The notes beneath the pieces are model-generated. The model saw nothing but the letters and a program-made list of their open reading frames with translations, had not been told where the DNA came from and did not search any database. Made by a program: the position numbers and the translations under genes. Below, piece after piece: positions 11,405 to 23,432 of a DNA stretch of 64,000 nt; the first letter of the stretch is position 1; each line of letters begins with the position of its first letter. This stretch comes from Oxytricha trifallax (taxonomy: Eukaryota; Ciliophora; Spirotrichea; Sporadotrichida; Oxytrichidae): NCBI GenBank assembly GCA_000711775.1, contig ARYC01000408.1, forward strand, positions 1 through 64,000, written 5' to 3'.

Positions 11405-11813
11405 TTTAGAGATACATTGATTTTTGGTACCCAAATTTATGATATAATTGATAATTATATAAATTAGTCGCAGTTAACTTTCAGGAAACCTAGACAAAGT
11501 TAGATAGAAAATTTAAAATCGGCTTGACTTTACTATTGGCTTTATCTCTCGACTCATCTCTTAATTTAGATTGATCGATTTTAATTTTTGGTCATTTTTT
11601 TAGTTTATTTTAATGTAAAAATTAAAATCTATTTATCTCGGTCCGTGGATTTGATAAAATATTACCGCCAATAGTAAAGTCTAGATAATCTTAAATTCTC
11701 TATCTAACAAGTACCATATTGTCTTGGTTTCCTGAAAGTTAACTACGACTCATTTATATAATTATTAATTTAATCATAAATTTGGGTAACCCAAATCAAA
11801 TGTATTCCTATAA
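11405..11813. repeat. Palindromic element M3 (TTGTAGGAATAC family)
   Basis: About 409-bp foldback. The right end GTATTCCTATAA is family-like; the left end is more decayed (GATACATTGATTTTTGG). The arms contain AGTTAACTTTCAGGAAACC and its complement. Older and more diverged than M6. Confidence 0.7.
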
Positions 11814-11949
11814 TATTCTTACCGATAGAAACATAAACTAAATTACTTTTATAAGAAAAATTATATCATTATATCAAACATATCTGATGAATAGCGAGCA
11901 TTTATCTCTTAGAACTATTTGAATAATATATTTATAAATTTTTAACTGG

Positions 11950-12115
11950 CTAAAGTTGATTGATGATTTTACTTTAAATACGTTGTCCAAAAATTCTTGA
12001 ATATCTTCTTTTGTCTTAAGTTATTTTAATATAAAATATATATTAATAAATAGGTCTATTCCCCCTTCATTTTTAATACTCTATAAATTTTTATATGACT
12101 ATGGTTGAAACTTAC
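11950..12115 (-). CDS. Split kinase gene, copy 1: distal EF-hand module (two pieces)
   Basis: The reverse strand 12115-12060 gives KIYRVLKMKGEQT and 12030-11955 gives KTKEDIQEFLDNVFKVKSSI. Copy 2 has KSYRVLKMKGEQT and MTKEDIQEFLDNVFKVKSTI at 56440-56635. The second is a helix-loop region following the EF-hand. The order is the same in both loci. Confidence 0.7.
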
Positions 12116-12224
12116 CTTAAGTTCTATCATAATATTTTTAAATATTAATTATTTTAAATATTTCTATGATATAGGGCTGGAACACCGATTTTATTGAAAA
12201 AAAATCATATCAAATTAATACTTT

Positions 12225-12290
12225 ATTTATAAAATTAATTTTAGATTTTGTTCTATAAGGTCATCATCTTGAACTAAAGGCATGTTTGTA
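12225..12290 (-). CDS. Split kinase gene, copy 1: linker piece MPLVQDDDLIEQN
   Basis: The reverse strand reads MPLVQDDDLIEQNLK; copy 2 has MPLVEDNEFIQQNQN at 56780-56830. A short acidic linker between EF-hand pieces, supported by conservation between the two loci. Confidence 0.6.
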
Positions 12291-12594
12291 AAAAACTTTA
12301 CAAAAAATAAGTTATTTATAAATGCTATTGTGTAATTTATTAAATCTAAATTATTTATAAATTAAATATTTTTTAAAGTGCAATTAAGGGATGATATTTA
12401 AAACACACTATCTTTAATTAAAAGATAAAATAAAGATATAATTTATATTAAAATAAGATAAATTGATTATTCCATGTGTGATAGAATTTAAAGGTTAAAA
12501 AAAATTATGAAATTTATTAAATGAACTAATTTTAATTAATTTCAGTGATATATTTTACCAATTTTAACTATTTATATTAATTATAAAAAGTCAG

Positions 12595-12670
12595 CCCCTC
12601 TATAAAAAGAATAATTTTGACATCTTCTTTGTGAATTTCACCATCATCATCAAAGTCGTACCTATATAAA
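12595..12670 (-). CDS. Split kinase gene, copy 1: canonical EF-hand loop
   Basis: The reverse strand reads RYDFDDDGEIHKEDVKIIL. The 12-residue loop DFDDDGEIHKED has acidic residues at positions 1, 3, 5 and 12, Gly at 6 and Ile at 8, a textbook Ca-binding EF-hand. Copy 2 (57090-57160) has DFDDDGLVHKED. It lies on the 5' side of the kinase domain, unlike plant-type CDPKs where EF-hands follow the kinase. Confidence 0.85.
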
Positions 12671-12975
12671 TATGGTCAGATTTATTGATTTAAGTTCCAA
12701 AATAAATATTTTTTATTTAATTATTAATAGGCCAATTAATATATATATATATATATATATATAAAAATTCATAAAAATAAATTAAATTATATTATTGAAC
12801 ATAAGGAAAAGATTTATCAACAAGTGGACAATTCCTTACATTATATAGTATCTCAATTATAATATATATGTTTTTTATTTACATTTAGAAAATTGAATGC
12901 AATTTTTCATTAAGATTGGAGTGGAAAAGCATTATTTAAACTTAATTGAATAAATATTTTTAATTAATTTCATTA

Positions 12976-13118
12976 GGAGTTAGTTCATAAAATCTTGAAA
13001 TGATAAAAAATAGAGATTTAAATTTGTTATTTTATTTTATGAAATTATTTGTTCTATATATATTAATATAATGATATATACCCATTCTTGTTTATGTCAA
13101 GTAGATGATTAATTTATT
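12976..13118 (-). CDS. Split kinase gene, copy 1: first EF-hand loop and helix (two pieces)
   Basis: The reverse strand near 13118-13080 reads NHLLDINKNGYI (EF loop start, D-x-N-x-N-G-Y-I) and near 13012-12980 ISRFYELTPNE. Copy 2 has ILDVKQTGYI and FIQKLYELTLNG at 57655-57800. Together they form an EF-hand just upstream of DFDDDG. Pieces are short and the ends approximate. Confidence 0.55.
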
Positions 13119-13614
13119 ATTTTGATTATAAAATTTCAAAAATATATATAAAAATTACTATAGTAAATCAATCTTTTATCTAAAAACAAAATATATCCAT
13201 AAATATTTATAAAGCTATCTTTCATAATATAATATTCTATATTTATTAAAAAATAATATCACAAGTCTTAATCACAATTAAAGAATGCATTTTTAATCAA
13301 TAATATAAATTAATAAGCGTAAGTTTACTATTCCTAAAAATGTATTTTCTTATTTAAGTTGAGAAATTATACCTCTATTTGTATAATAAAATATTTATTA
13401 TCAATGAAATTTTTGTATTAAATATATTAAATAAAATAAATTGAGAAATACGAATTTCGTATAATTATTAGTAATTTCTCTTTAAAATTATAAAATGATA
13501 AAATAATTTTTTTTAAGTTTTCAGATAAAATAAGAAAGAAACAATAATCAATCTTCGAAAATATCTTATTTTAAACCTAAAAATTAATGATCGAATTATC
13601 AATTTTTAATATAT

Positions 13615-13772
13615 AAAGTAGTGCGAAAAATCTCTCTGCTATGATTCCTGGCAGCTATGAGTATTAAAATTTATTAAATTTGAATATATATTTATTTAAG
13701 AGTACTAACAAATGTTTAGTTTTTGAATGGTTAACTTACCTTCATAATTGTTAGCTTGTCAATACCTTTAGA
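13615..13772 (-). CDS. Split kinase gene, copy 1: N-terminal EF-module pieces (two MDSs)
   Basis: The reverse strand reads PSKGIDKLTIMKV (13770-13732) and YSQLPGIIAERFFALL (13668-13620). The order KGIDKLT...QLPGIIAERFF followed by an EF-hand loop is a pattern I associate with ciliate EF-hand proteins. Copy 2: 58155-58340. Confidence 0.7.
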
Positions 13773-14539
13773 AGGATATTTATATCGTAAATTATTTTTA
13801 TTGAAGAAAACATAATAAATTCATAAAAATTCTGAATTATATCTTATATATAAATAATTAAAGCTAAATTTTTGATTTAATTGGAAGTAAGAAAGATAAA
13901 TTTTACAAAAGTTGGATTCTTAAATGATTTACAAATAATTTATATTTAAATTTTTATTTTAATATTCAGAGATTTATCATTTTATGTTTAAAACTATAAA
14001 TTTATATATAATTAATTTAATGATTATTTGTTCAAGTTAAACTGTAGTTTATCAATAAATTATATTTTATTAATTAAATAAAAGTAAGGATCTGTTGATC
14101 TTATAACTAAGTAAAATTTAATATTATTTAAAAAATATTCTTATAAGAAAAAATTTTGTTTATAAAATGAATAATAAAATATTATAATTAAAAATTTTAC
14201 TATTTAGTTTATATTTGAGCGTTTACAATTTATTAAATTATTTTAAGTTATTCTTATTAATTACTCAATTATAATTAAATTAAAAAATCTATTGTACGAA
14301 TATTTTATGTTTAATATAATTATCTTAATAAAATTAATATTTTATTTTTTATTTACTATATGTAATAAAAATTTAAAATAATTATCAGCTAAGTTTCCAT
14401 TTATTAGTTATTTAAATGCATTTATATTTTAATCTCTATTTATAAAATATCAATAAAAAATATTATAATGAATTTTATATTTATTTGACTTTATTCAAAT
14501 TTTTCAATCTCCTTCCTTAAAATATATATTTTATATAAA
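13773..14539. other. IES, no gene seen (TBE H occupies this IES in copy 2)
   Basis: AT-rich, with stops in all frames. In paralogue 2 the corresponding interval (58341-63254) holds the 4.1-kb TBE H. Confidence 0.6.
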
Positions 14540-14742
14540 AAATTATACTAAGTCTGAATAGATGTCTCTAAAGTATGGCTCAATAACTAGGTCCTTAAAC
14601 TCTTATGATATTTAATCTCTATCGTCCAATATTTCATATCTCTGATTTTTATCTCCCTTCTCTAGGAAATAAGCGTGACTGAATTGAAAAAAGTCCTTTC
14701 CCTTCTTTCTTGAAGGAATTAGTTTAATTTTAGTATTCAGCT
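14540..14742 (-). CDS. Split kinase gene, copy 1: most 5' piece in view
   Basis: About 66 codons open on the reverse strand with TAA as Gln, including IPSRKKGKDFFQFSHAYFLE and FKDLVIEPYFRDIYSDL. It aligns with copy 2 (63255-63475) along its whole length with conservative changes. No named domain recognised; it precedes the EF-hand module. No start ATG is evident, so more 5' sequence is expected. Confidence 0.8.
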
Positions 14743-15025
14743 GATTGTTAGATTTAAAATACAATATATAAGTAAACAAATTAAAAATAATTAATTTATT
14801 ATTTTTAAGAAAGATTTAACTGAACGGTTTAGTGATGTCTCAGGATAAAAATAAATCTAATTTTCTTTTATAAAATTAAATATATACTTTAATGTATTAT
14901 ATCAATTTATAAATTAAACAGGTTGCATATGTTTTTATATTAATCTTGAAATTATAAAAATTTATATTTATTTAAATTTAATGGTGTCTATGTAGTATAG
15001 CATTTATTCATAATAAAATATAATC

Positions 15026-15436
15026 TTGTAGGAATACATTCGTAATTAGGAAATTAATTTAAATTAAATAAATTATTGATAAATTATTGGCTGTTAAAGT
15101 TGGCCAATTTAACGATCCTGGGCTCATTTGATAGAGAATTCAAAATTAGATGGACTTTACTATTAATAGTACTTTTTTATCACATCCCTGGAGTAAGATA
15201 ACTTGACTTTAATATGAGGGTATAATTTAATGAATTTAAAGATATTTAAATAAAGTCAAGTAAACACACTCTAGGGATGTGATAAAAAAGTACTGCTAAT
15301 AGTAAAGTTCATCTAATTTTTAATTCTCTATCAAATGAGCCCAGGATCGTTAAATTGGCCAACTTTAACAGCCAATAATTTATCAATAATTTATTTAATT
15401 TAAATTAATTTCCCAATTTCGAATATATTCCTACAA
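15026..15436. repeat. Palindromic element M4 (TTGTAGGAATAC family)
   Basis: 411-bp foldback, ends TTGTAGGAATAC / ATTCCTACAA. Right flank TA; left flank TC. The arms carry GTTGGCCAATTTAACGATCC and its complement. Closest to M2. Confidence 0.85.
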
Positions 15437-16739
15437 TATCACACTTATCTGTTAAACTTAACAAATATTATTTAATAAAATAATTAAACTTGATCTAAAT
15501 TTAATATCCCTATCAAATAACAATTTTTGTTAAGAAGTATGTTCTTCCATTAAATGTTCTATTTTCAAATAGGTTTCTTCATTGATTATTAATTTATTTT
15601 TACTATAACTTAGTATAAGAATTTAACCCAGCAATAATTAAAAACAAGGTAATATGACATTCACTTCTTTTTCTTAAAGACACTTTGAATATTAATGAAA
15701 GATTTTTTATTGAGAAAATATAATTTGAAGTTATTTATAAATACAAGATCATTGGAGCCCCTTAGTTTTTTTATCTTAATCCATTAATCAAAAATTGTAC
15801 ATTAAATTAAAAATATTATTTTTAAGAAATTTAAATTAGTTTATGTTGATAGATGTTTATTTTTATTAATTTATGAGGGTAATGATTTGCTTAAATTCCT
15901 AAAAAAGTATAATCTTGCTTTACTTATACACCCAGAAAAGTAATTAATTTATTATATTTACTAAATATGCTTAAATAACAATACTAATATAGACACTTAA
16001 ATAAAAATATAACATAGTTTAAAATAAATTTCGTAATAATTAAGATTAGGAAAGTCAATTTTTCAATGAAATTTATTTTTTCTTGATAAATACTTTCTAT
16101 TTTACTCTATATATATATAAATTATTATAAGGTTAAAATTTTAATATTAATTTTAAACATTGATTCAAAGCTAAAATATTTAAGAAAAAAATAAAAAAAA
16201 ATATTTCAATTTTTAAATAATTTTCATGCTAAAGATATATAAAAAATTAATTCCTTATAATTTTTTTAGAATTAGGATGGTCTCAAGAATTCAATGATTT
16301 ATCTCATTAATTTTTATCTTTTCAATTTTTTACAAATAATTATTTATTTACCTCTTTCCTGGCAAAGAAGTTTAAGATTGCAAAAAGATAAAGACTTTAG
16401 AATGAGTATACATATATATTTAATTATATCTTACAGTTATTTGAATAATGTAATAAATGTTTCATTGTTAAAATTCATTAGTATAAGAGATTATAGATAA
16501 ATTTATAAAGTATTATGTAATTAAAAATGCCTAATTACAATTCCTCTTATTACTATTTTATTTTAAACTTTTAATGTTAATTATAATAATGACAAAATTT
16601 AATTAATTACTTTAATAAATTAATATGAGTGCAAATATGCAAGCGTGCAAAAATATATTATATAAACAAGGGAAGGCTGTATACAGAAATCTCTAAATAT
16701 CTAAATTAAATTTTTAAATGCAATCATTACAAAATAGCG
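15437..16739. other. AT-rich DNA, no gene established
   Basis: A 68-codon open frame near 16294-16500 is low-complexity (Leu/Ile/Asn/Tyr) and typical of AT-rich noise. Further 5' pieces of kinase copy 1 could be hidden here, but copy 2 gives no comparison because the window ends. Confidence 0.5.
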
Positions 16740-17265
16740 TTGTGACAATGATATTCTGCCTCTGTGTCCCTTAAGCTCAATCTCTTGGAGTATGAATCAA
16801 AGTGCTTACTCTTTTCTTGATTGTCGTCGCTTCAGCCGTCAGATCTTTTCAACAGAGAGTCTACGTAATTTTGGCTTATTTGCCCTCCACCAAGGGAGTC
16901 ACAAAGATGCACCTCTTTTCAAAGCAATCCTTTTCCTCAGAAGTCATTCTGTTCCATGGGTGATCGTTAGTTGTAATTATCGTGTAGCAGTTTTAGTACA
17001 GCACTTATGTCTATCCATACTTTCTGTCACTGCATATCCTTTTCCCTCTAATAGCTTCTTCATTGCTGGGATGAAGCACCTGTCGAATAACTTATCTATA
17101 TTCATCTCGTCAATCAATAGCACATGAGCTCATATTCAAGAGTTCTGCCTTCCACGAAGAACCGTGTAGGACCGGGGTTAAATTCATCGCAGAAGAAAAT
17201 TTTGTCAGCCATTTTAAGAATTGTGCTATTGCCAGTGTTGGCTGCACCATAAAGACAGACACAGT
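16740..17265 (-). pseudogene. SF3-type helicase (Rep-like) remnant, interrupted by TBE B
   Basis: The reverse strand shows superfamily-3 helicase motifs in order: Walker A-like GAANTGNST (17250-17225), Walker B-like HVLLIDEMNID (about 17130-17098), and motif C-like IITTNDHPWN (about 16983-16950). Spacing and order fit Rep/NS1-type helicases of small DNA replicons. The segments lie in different frames (shifts near 17130 and 16985) and a TGA follows, so the gene is broken. The Walker A lysine is Asn (AAT). TBE B inserted just before Walker A, and the N-terminal half is not seen beyond it. Origin (virus-like or plasmid-like) cannot be decided from this fragment. GC content is clearly above the surroundings. 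Confidence 0.7.
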
Positions 17266-17344
17266 CAAAACCTCAAAACCCCTTAATGAGGTTTATAGTG
17301 CTTTGACTTGTAGGGAATTTGTTAAGGGTAGGACTTATTAATTA

Positions 17345-18404
17345 AATAATAGCAAGCATTTGGAGTCTATTTATGATGAAGAGAATATATAGATTTAGTG
17401 TTTAACTGTGATATGGATGTGATATATACATTGAATAAGTCAAATTAGTTCTCAATTGTAAATCAATTACGCTACTTGCCCTTTAAGCGGAGTCCATTAA
17501 CTGTTCACTTACTCTGCCTTATAGCAGTATAACTTAAGCAATGATAGCTGAATTCTAAGCCTTAGAGGAAGTCAAAGTTTCTATAGAAGCATATTAACTA
17601 TCTAATAAATGAAAAAATTTTGAAGTATTGGGCTCACTTCTCTCTCAACCAACGAGCTACTATGTTTGTTTCACTGCCAGTTCCTTGAGTTGAAGATCTC
17701 GACACAGTCTGTTTTAAACATTTATAAACGAAATGGCATATCATACAAAGGTGTATATCGTATTAAGAGAGCAATTGATTTCATTCTTTCATTTTACAAC
17801 AACAATTTAAATTATATTTATCATTAAATGCAGAGAGCCTTATTGAATATTATTAAGTTTATTCATGCTGACAAGGCTGTGTTTACCTTCAACACTTTCA
17901 TCTAGACGTCTTGGTATAAGAGGCATAGTAATATATAAATATATGGCTAGAAAGTCAAGGTATAAACAATGGCATTTCTTGGAGGTATTAGCGAGGACGC
18001 TTGTTTAGAAACTTATGTTATTCATCCTCGCTCTATTAAGACAGAGCAGTATATTATGTTCTTAGAGCAGCTGAGAGAGAAGTACCCTGAATATGAGATT
18101 ATACTGTTTGAATCTTTCTGTTCATAAGACTAAAGAAACAAAGAAGAGCTATGAACAACTTAGAATAAAGTCAGTGTTAAACGTACATTACAGTCCATAG
18201 TTTAATGGAATTGAGTTCTACTGGGGTATATTAAAAGACCATTACAAGAAACTGCTGTTATACCACTTGATGCATGACCTACATATCGATACAGTAGATT
18301 TTATTAAAAGCTCAGCGAAGAGAATAGATATTTAATTGGCTTAAAAGTGTGCCAAAGAAGGGAGAGTGAATGTATATAAATAAGTTTTTTAGATAAGTTA
18401 ATGA
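17345..18404 (+). pseudogene. TBE B transposase, degenerate
   Basis: Alignable with F through SIYDE, HxxFPE and HADKAVFTFNTF to the C-terminal KEGRVNVYKQ and the final TGA (18402-18404). Changes include Glu to Lys after the first catalytic Asp (HADKAVF), lost frame in the N-terminal HTH, and lost sequence around FVDNLSV (reads FESFCS). Probably inactive. Confidence 0.8.
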
Positions 18405-18414
18405 ATATATAAGC

Positions 18415-19200
18415 CACATTTAAAATTCTTTAGAGGGAGCTTGCTTCTCTTTCTTTTCTTCTACTTCTTGCTTCCCTCATCCTAAGATTCTTCTCTTTCT
18501 ACCAGCTCCAGTATCTATGTTCATTGACTCTGAAGGCTAAATATTTGAATGAAGTCTCTTGCTAACTTAATACTTTGTCTGTGACATTCGCTCTCTGTGA
18601 AGCTTGCTCTATTCATTCATCAAGAAGATGCCATTACCAGATTTTTCTAAAGAGTTAAGCTACAAATCTTACTTGAAATATAAGGGTGCTTCTGCAGCTC
18701 TGATAGCCTGCTCTCACTTATCTTGATCCCTTGTTTGTCCTTATCTTCTGAAGAGATGCTGTACCTTTTCTTATGAGATTCTTGAATAATTTCTTTCAAG
18801 TAATCACCTTTGATTGTTGCAAGTTTGCCAAAGAAATATTTTCTTTCAGGTTGTTAATTTGAAAACTGCCTCTTAGTAAGCAGATACTACGAAACCTCTG
18901 GGTCGTTCATAGCATCGTCATATAAATTAGTCATTGAAATTTCTGGATAGTTTGGATTCTTTTCAAACATTACATCTTAAGTTTTCAATTATTTCTTCTC
19001 TTCGCAGAGTATCGCTCTTAGAAATGAAATTTTAGTACATTCCATCATTGGCAGGAACAAACCAACTACAGAATAAAGATTAGCTATTATGAGTTAATTA
19101 CCTTGCTGCACCAGGTAGCCGTGTAAATCCTCCTTGCTTCTAAATTTTTGAATCAATTCTTGTGCTTGCACTCTTTTCATTGCATCATTCATTGACTTCA
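18415..19200 (-). CDS. TBE B 22K protein gene with intron
   Basis: ATG at 19198-19200 (MKSMNDAMKRVQAQEL). The frame is open with many TAA/TAG as Gln to KHPYISSKI, where it meets a 26-nt GTAAGA...TTTAG intron (about 18669-18644). After splicing it continues KSGNGIFLMNE. A second GTAAT...TGTAG stretch of 36 nt near codon 35 may be another intron. Central part LYDDAMNDPEVSQYL. Protein function unknown. The final TGA seen in F is changed to TGG, so the end is uncertain. Confidence 0.75.
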
Positions 19201-19639
19201 TCTTGTTTACACATATAAGAAATGATATTCAAATTTAAGTTTATTGAATTTAATTATATATCTCTGTAAAACTTATTATTAAAAATGGGCATTCTATAGG
19301 AGGTCACCTCTAAAAAGGATATGGAGAAGGTTTTGAGAACTGGTTTTAAACTTGAGAGATTGATATCAATTTCTTCTGTTATAGTTCCATATTTTTATTT
19401 TAAATCGGCACGTACTTAATTAGGTGCACCTCCTAAATCTGTACGTGCTGTAATTAACTTATTATTGAAAGTAAAAATGGTTACTTCTTCACCTATATTT
19501 AGAGCTGGATCGTCTCTTAGCACTCATAATTCTTCTCTAATACTCTAAGAACTTTCCATGAAACTTATAGGCTTGGAAAGCTCTCATATAAGCTCTCAGT
19601 TATAGAGGCAGTTTTATAATTTTAAATTCAAATTTAAAT

Positions 19640-19911
19640 ATGAGCGCTAACATTTTAAGAAAAACAACAGCACTTCCATCAAACTAAATGAGACTTACCT
19701 TTGGCAGCAATAAAAAGTGTGATAGCTGTGAGATGAACTCTCATAAAGAACTACCAGAGCTATCACTTGAGGTCTCTGTTATTAAAATAGAAATTAATAA
19801 TAGAAAATAAATGGCAAACAAGTGTGTGGGAGACAGAGAGGAGGAGAAAGGCAATAATGAAATTCCTATACAGACTGATGAAGTTGAATTTCATTTTTGT
19901 AAGAACAGCAA
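19640..19911 (+). pseudogene. TBE B zinc-finger/kinase protein, N-terminal fragment
   Basis: ATG at 19640 (MSANILRKTTALPSN), matching F. It contains CDSCEMNSHKELPELSL and an extra basic/acidic stretch not in F. Homology stops within the first zinc finger, where the element is truncated. Confidence 0.7.
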
Positions 19912-21600
19912 ATAAAATGGAAGAAAAAATTATTAATAATTAATATATACTTTTAAGAATATTTTTTCCTATAGGAGCATGCAATAAAATGAGCGACAGA
20001 CATTGGAAATTTACAGAGAAATTAACTATAGGTATTCCAATTAAGTTAAAAAAAATTTTTGATGTAAATTTACTACAAATCTATTTTATTACAATAGTCT
20101 TATTTGAACGATATTTTAAAAAAAGATTTTCAAAACATGAATCATAAAGACTCAAGTTAACTACAGCCATGTTCGGCCAGAACAAGATATGGCTTCCATT
20201 TTTATTTTATTTTTTTACTATATTTATTTAATTTATTTCTCATTTTTAATGCAATAAACATACTTAAATTCATCCATTTCTTTAAAAGGTCACCGGGCAA
20301 TCTTTCAAAAACATTGTCCGGCGGTAATCATTTCTTAACATTGTCTGGAGACTCAAATTTAATGATCAAATTCCAAATAGAACTAAGAGATTTCAACATG
20401 AATATAGAACAAAGATCTAAGTATCCCTACTAAATAGAAAGGCTTCATTAATATCATTTAAAAAGTCAAACAGGCACCCTATATATTGCAAATGGAATAT
20501 AGTAAGATCTGTTTGGAATTAAAGAATTAAAAATAAATATTGATAATATATGAGAATTAAGTGTTGAAAGCTCCATTTTAATTAATTTTACTATTTTTAA
20601 AAAATCTCAATGTTAAAGATGCTTAAAACCAACTAGTAGCATTGTATGAGTTTGATTTAGGATTCAGTATTTATATATTTAATTTATTAAATTAATGCAT
20701 TAATTAAATATTAAATTTAAATCAAAGATATATCATTATATCATTTAATCTTTTCCCTTTAATTAACTTGATCTTTAATGAATGTAAAAATTTGTTATAA
20801 TATGTAAAATTTTATTGGGTAGTAATAGAATTATTATGCTATAATTTAAATAAAGTAAAAAATAATGATAGGTTGAAGAGTGGGGGTAGGCTGGGGTTTG
20901 TCTGACCGAACACTTAGTTTTCCCTAATTCTTAAGTCCAATGTTTAATTTACAATATAAAACAATATTTTCTTACTTCATGATTTAGATCTTTTATATAT
21001 CTATTAATTTGTATTTAAATAAATTATTTTTATTTGAAATCTTATTCAAAAATTCTAAGGCGATACAATCTATTTTTTATTGAAAATTATTAAAAATATT
21101 TTTAAACACTTAAATATTAAAGAATCATTAAAATTCATTAATTTTAGAATTTAAAGTTTATATAAAATTATTTGTATTTAAAAATTAAGCAAAACTGCAA
21201 TGATAATTTATTACACTGTTAATAATATTGCATATTACGATGTATAGTTATGATGAAAATATCGTATTAATATAAATTTTTGGAAAAATAATAAATTAAA
21301 TGTGGTTTAAAGGAGATAAATTAAAAATGTTTTGACATAAAATTATAAAATCAATCTATTAAAACTATTAATATTTTTTTTATTGAAAAAAGTATTCTCT
21401 TAAACGATTTGTAGCTATTCTTTATGTAAAATAGAAGGGATTTCAGGAATCTCAGAATTATAAAACTCTCAATATTAATTATTTATATATTTAAACATAA
21501 ATTTTTATTAAGTTCGGAATTAAATAATGAGTAAATATATCTCTAAAGTTGATAGTTTGTTCTATTAATGTATATACTTTTGCTAAAATTATGTTATTTT
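19912..21600. other. AT-rich DNA, no gene seen
   Basis: Two small GC-richer patches (20160-20345, with CACCGGGCAAT / CATTGTCCGGCGG inverted halves, and 20875-20920) stand out, but neither is open or recognisable. Confidence 0.5.
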
Positions 21601-22277
21601 GGCTAGTTTGACAAATACTCACCTCCTTAGGTGAACTTTTGAAACTGTATTCTGATAGAACTCGATCTCCTGAGCAAATTTATTTTAGGACTAGTTGTAC
21701 TTGGATTATAGTTTTTGAGATAATAAACTTCATAAGTAAAAAAATCAAATATAAAATCATAAATTTTGGCTTTAAATTTTTGTGGCAAATATCTACAAAA
21801 AGATCAAATTTGCCACTTCTAATAATTTTTTGTCTTTTAATTAATTATTCATGATAGAATTCAATATTTATCCTGATATTTAATTTTAAGCAAATTTATA
21901 TTTTTATAAAAAAATTAAAAAATATTACAAATTTAACTATAATATATATTATTATTATTATAATTTTTTTATAAAACTATAAATTTGCTTAAAATTAAAT
22001 ATCAGGATAAATATTGAATTCTATCATGAATAATTAATTAAAAGACAAATAATTATTAGAAGTGGCAAATTTGATCTTTTTGTAGATATTTGCCACAAAA
22101 ATTTAAAGCCAAAATTTATGATTTTATATTTGATTTTTTTACTTATGAAGTTTATTATCTCAAAAACTATAATCCAAGTACAACTAGTCCTAAAATAAAT
22201 TTGCTCAGGAGATCGAGTTCTATCAGAATACAGTTTCAAAAGTTCACCTAAGGAGGTGAGTATTTGTCAAACTAGCC
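21601..22277. repeat. 677-bp near-perfect palindrome
   Basis: Arms 21601-21918 and 21961-22277 are virtually identical inverted copies ending GGCTAGTTTGACAAATACTC. The mirror-image 71-codon frames in the two arms differ at one residue, so the arms are very similar. The loop is about 42 nt of AT. No TA target duplication is obvious. Probably a recent foldback/MITE; the small frame is not convincing as a gene. Confidence 0.85.
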
Positions 22278-22554
22278 GCTATTTTTAATATTGCCTTAAA
22301 AATCTTATAACCTTGCCAATAATTATTTGTTATAATTTAATCCTTTTAAAATTCATTGAATTTAGACAAAATGATAGATATATATATAATTCTCATTTTT
22401 GGCTGCCATTTCTCTGCATTAAGCTTATATTTTAATAAAACGAATTCAATATTGTAAATTCAATATTATATTTTTTTCCAATAAATATCTCATTCTATTT
22501 TAAACTCTTCTATTTCATTACCTAATTGGCTTTATAAAATATCATATAGTTTTA

Positions 22555-23432
22555 TAAGTAAATTTTATAATTATAATATTGATAAAATAGATAAAAATAG
22601 TAAATTCTAGAAATACAAATATAATTTAAGATTATTTATTATTTTAACTGTCACTTATTACTAATGATATTAATATAACTTTGATTTAATAAATTTATTA
22701 AATATATATAATTGTGTAAAGTGTACAAATATATAATTATAGAATCAAAGGGTGGTGATTTGTTCAAAAATATATCTTATTTTAATAATGATCATCTCCG
22801 CTAAAGCAGTAAGAGCTTGTGAGTTATGTGAAAGTGAGAATCTATCATCAATACCATTGATATAAATATCTGCTGTGAATTTTTCGAGATAGAACCCTCC
22901 AGCTAAGTATGACTAGTCAGCACTATCAGTATTGTGAATTTGCATGAAGTGTGTTGGAACATGTAAATGATGAGTTGAGGGCAGTGCTTGAGACCGGAGC
23001 CTATAAGTAGCGGTTCTCTAAGCTATCAACTGTAACTATAATATTTTTTCTCTCGTTGTCAAGTCCAGCGATTTCATCAGTCAACAGCAGTATTGGGCAG
23101 TTTTATCGTATTCACCAGCTTCAAGGGTAAGATGCCATTCGGCGACGTGTCATTTAGTGATTGATTGAACGAATGATGAGAATGTTCTCCATTGATAAAT
23201 TTATTAGATTATAAAAATTAAATATGTTTTTGCAAAAATCACTGACCTTTAATTGATTCTATAATTAAATATTTGTACACTTTGCACAATTATATATATT
23301 TAAATTAATTTATTAAATCAAAGCTAGATTTTAATCATTAGTAATAAGTGGCAGTTAAAATAATTAATAATCTAAAATTGTATTTGTATTTCTAGAATTT
23401 CCTATTTTTATCTATTTTATCAATAAATAGCT
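22555..23432. repeat. Foldback element with internal coding fragment
   Basis: Left arm about 22555-22745 and right arm about 23252-23432 are inverted copies (for example GTGTAAAGTGTACAAATAT against ATTTGTACACTTTGCAC). They enclose about 500 bp of much higher GC content. The enclosed sequence is not palindromic. Confidence 0.75.
22790..23190 (-). pseudogene. Unrecognised coding fragment inside the foldback
   Basis: The reverse strand has open stretches in three frames: MENILIIRSINHQMTRRR (from about 23205), ILLLTDEIAGLDNERKNIIV (from about 23095), and PTHFMQIHNTDSAD...YLAGGFYLEKFTADIYINGI (about 22990-22800). Frame changes imply decay or missing introns/IESs. The Asp/Gly-rich end looks protein-like, but I do not recognise a family. 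Confidence 0.45.

Larger units (their letters stand above)
17266..19911 (+). mobile_element. TBE B, right end truncated
   Basis: Starts with CAAAACCTCAAAACCCC after flank AGT (ANT target). It carries a decayed transposase (+), 22K (-) and only the first part of the zinc-finger/kinase gene (+), then homology to TBE F stops near 19911. Closest to F in sequence (subfamily distinct from A/C/D/G/H and from E). No right terminal repeat. Confidence 0.88.

Noticed and set aside
16294..16500. 68-codon forward open frame
   Set aside because: Hydrophobic/AT-driven composition, no ciliate-code extension of interest, no conservation seen.
21639..22239. Mirror-image 71-codon frames
   Set aside because: They exist in both arms only because the DNA is a palindrome; low-complexity product, no family.
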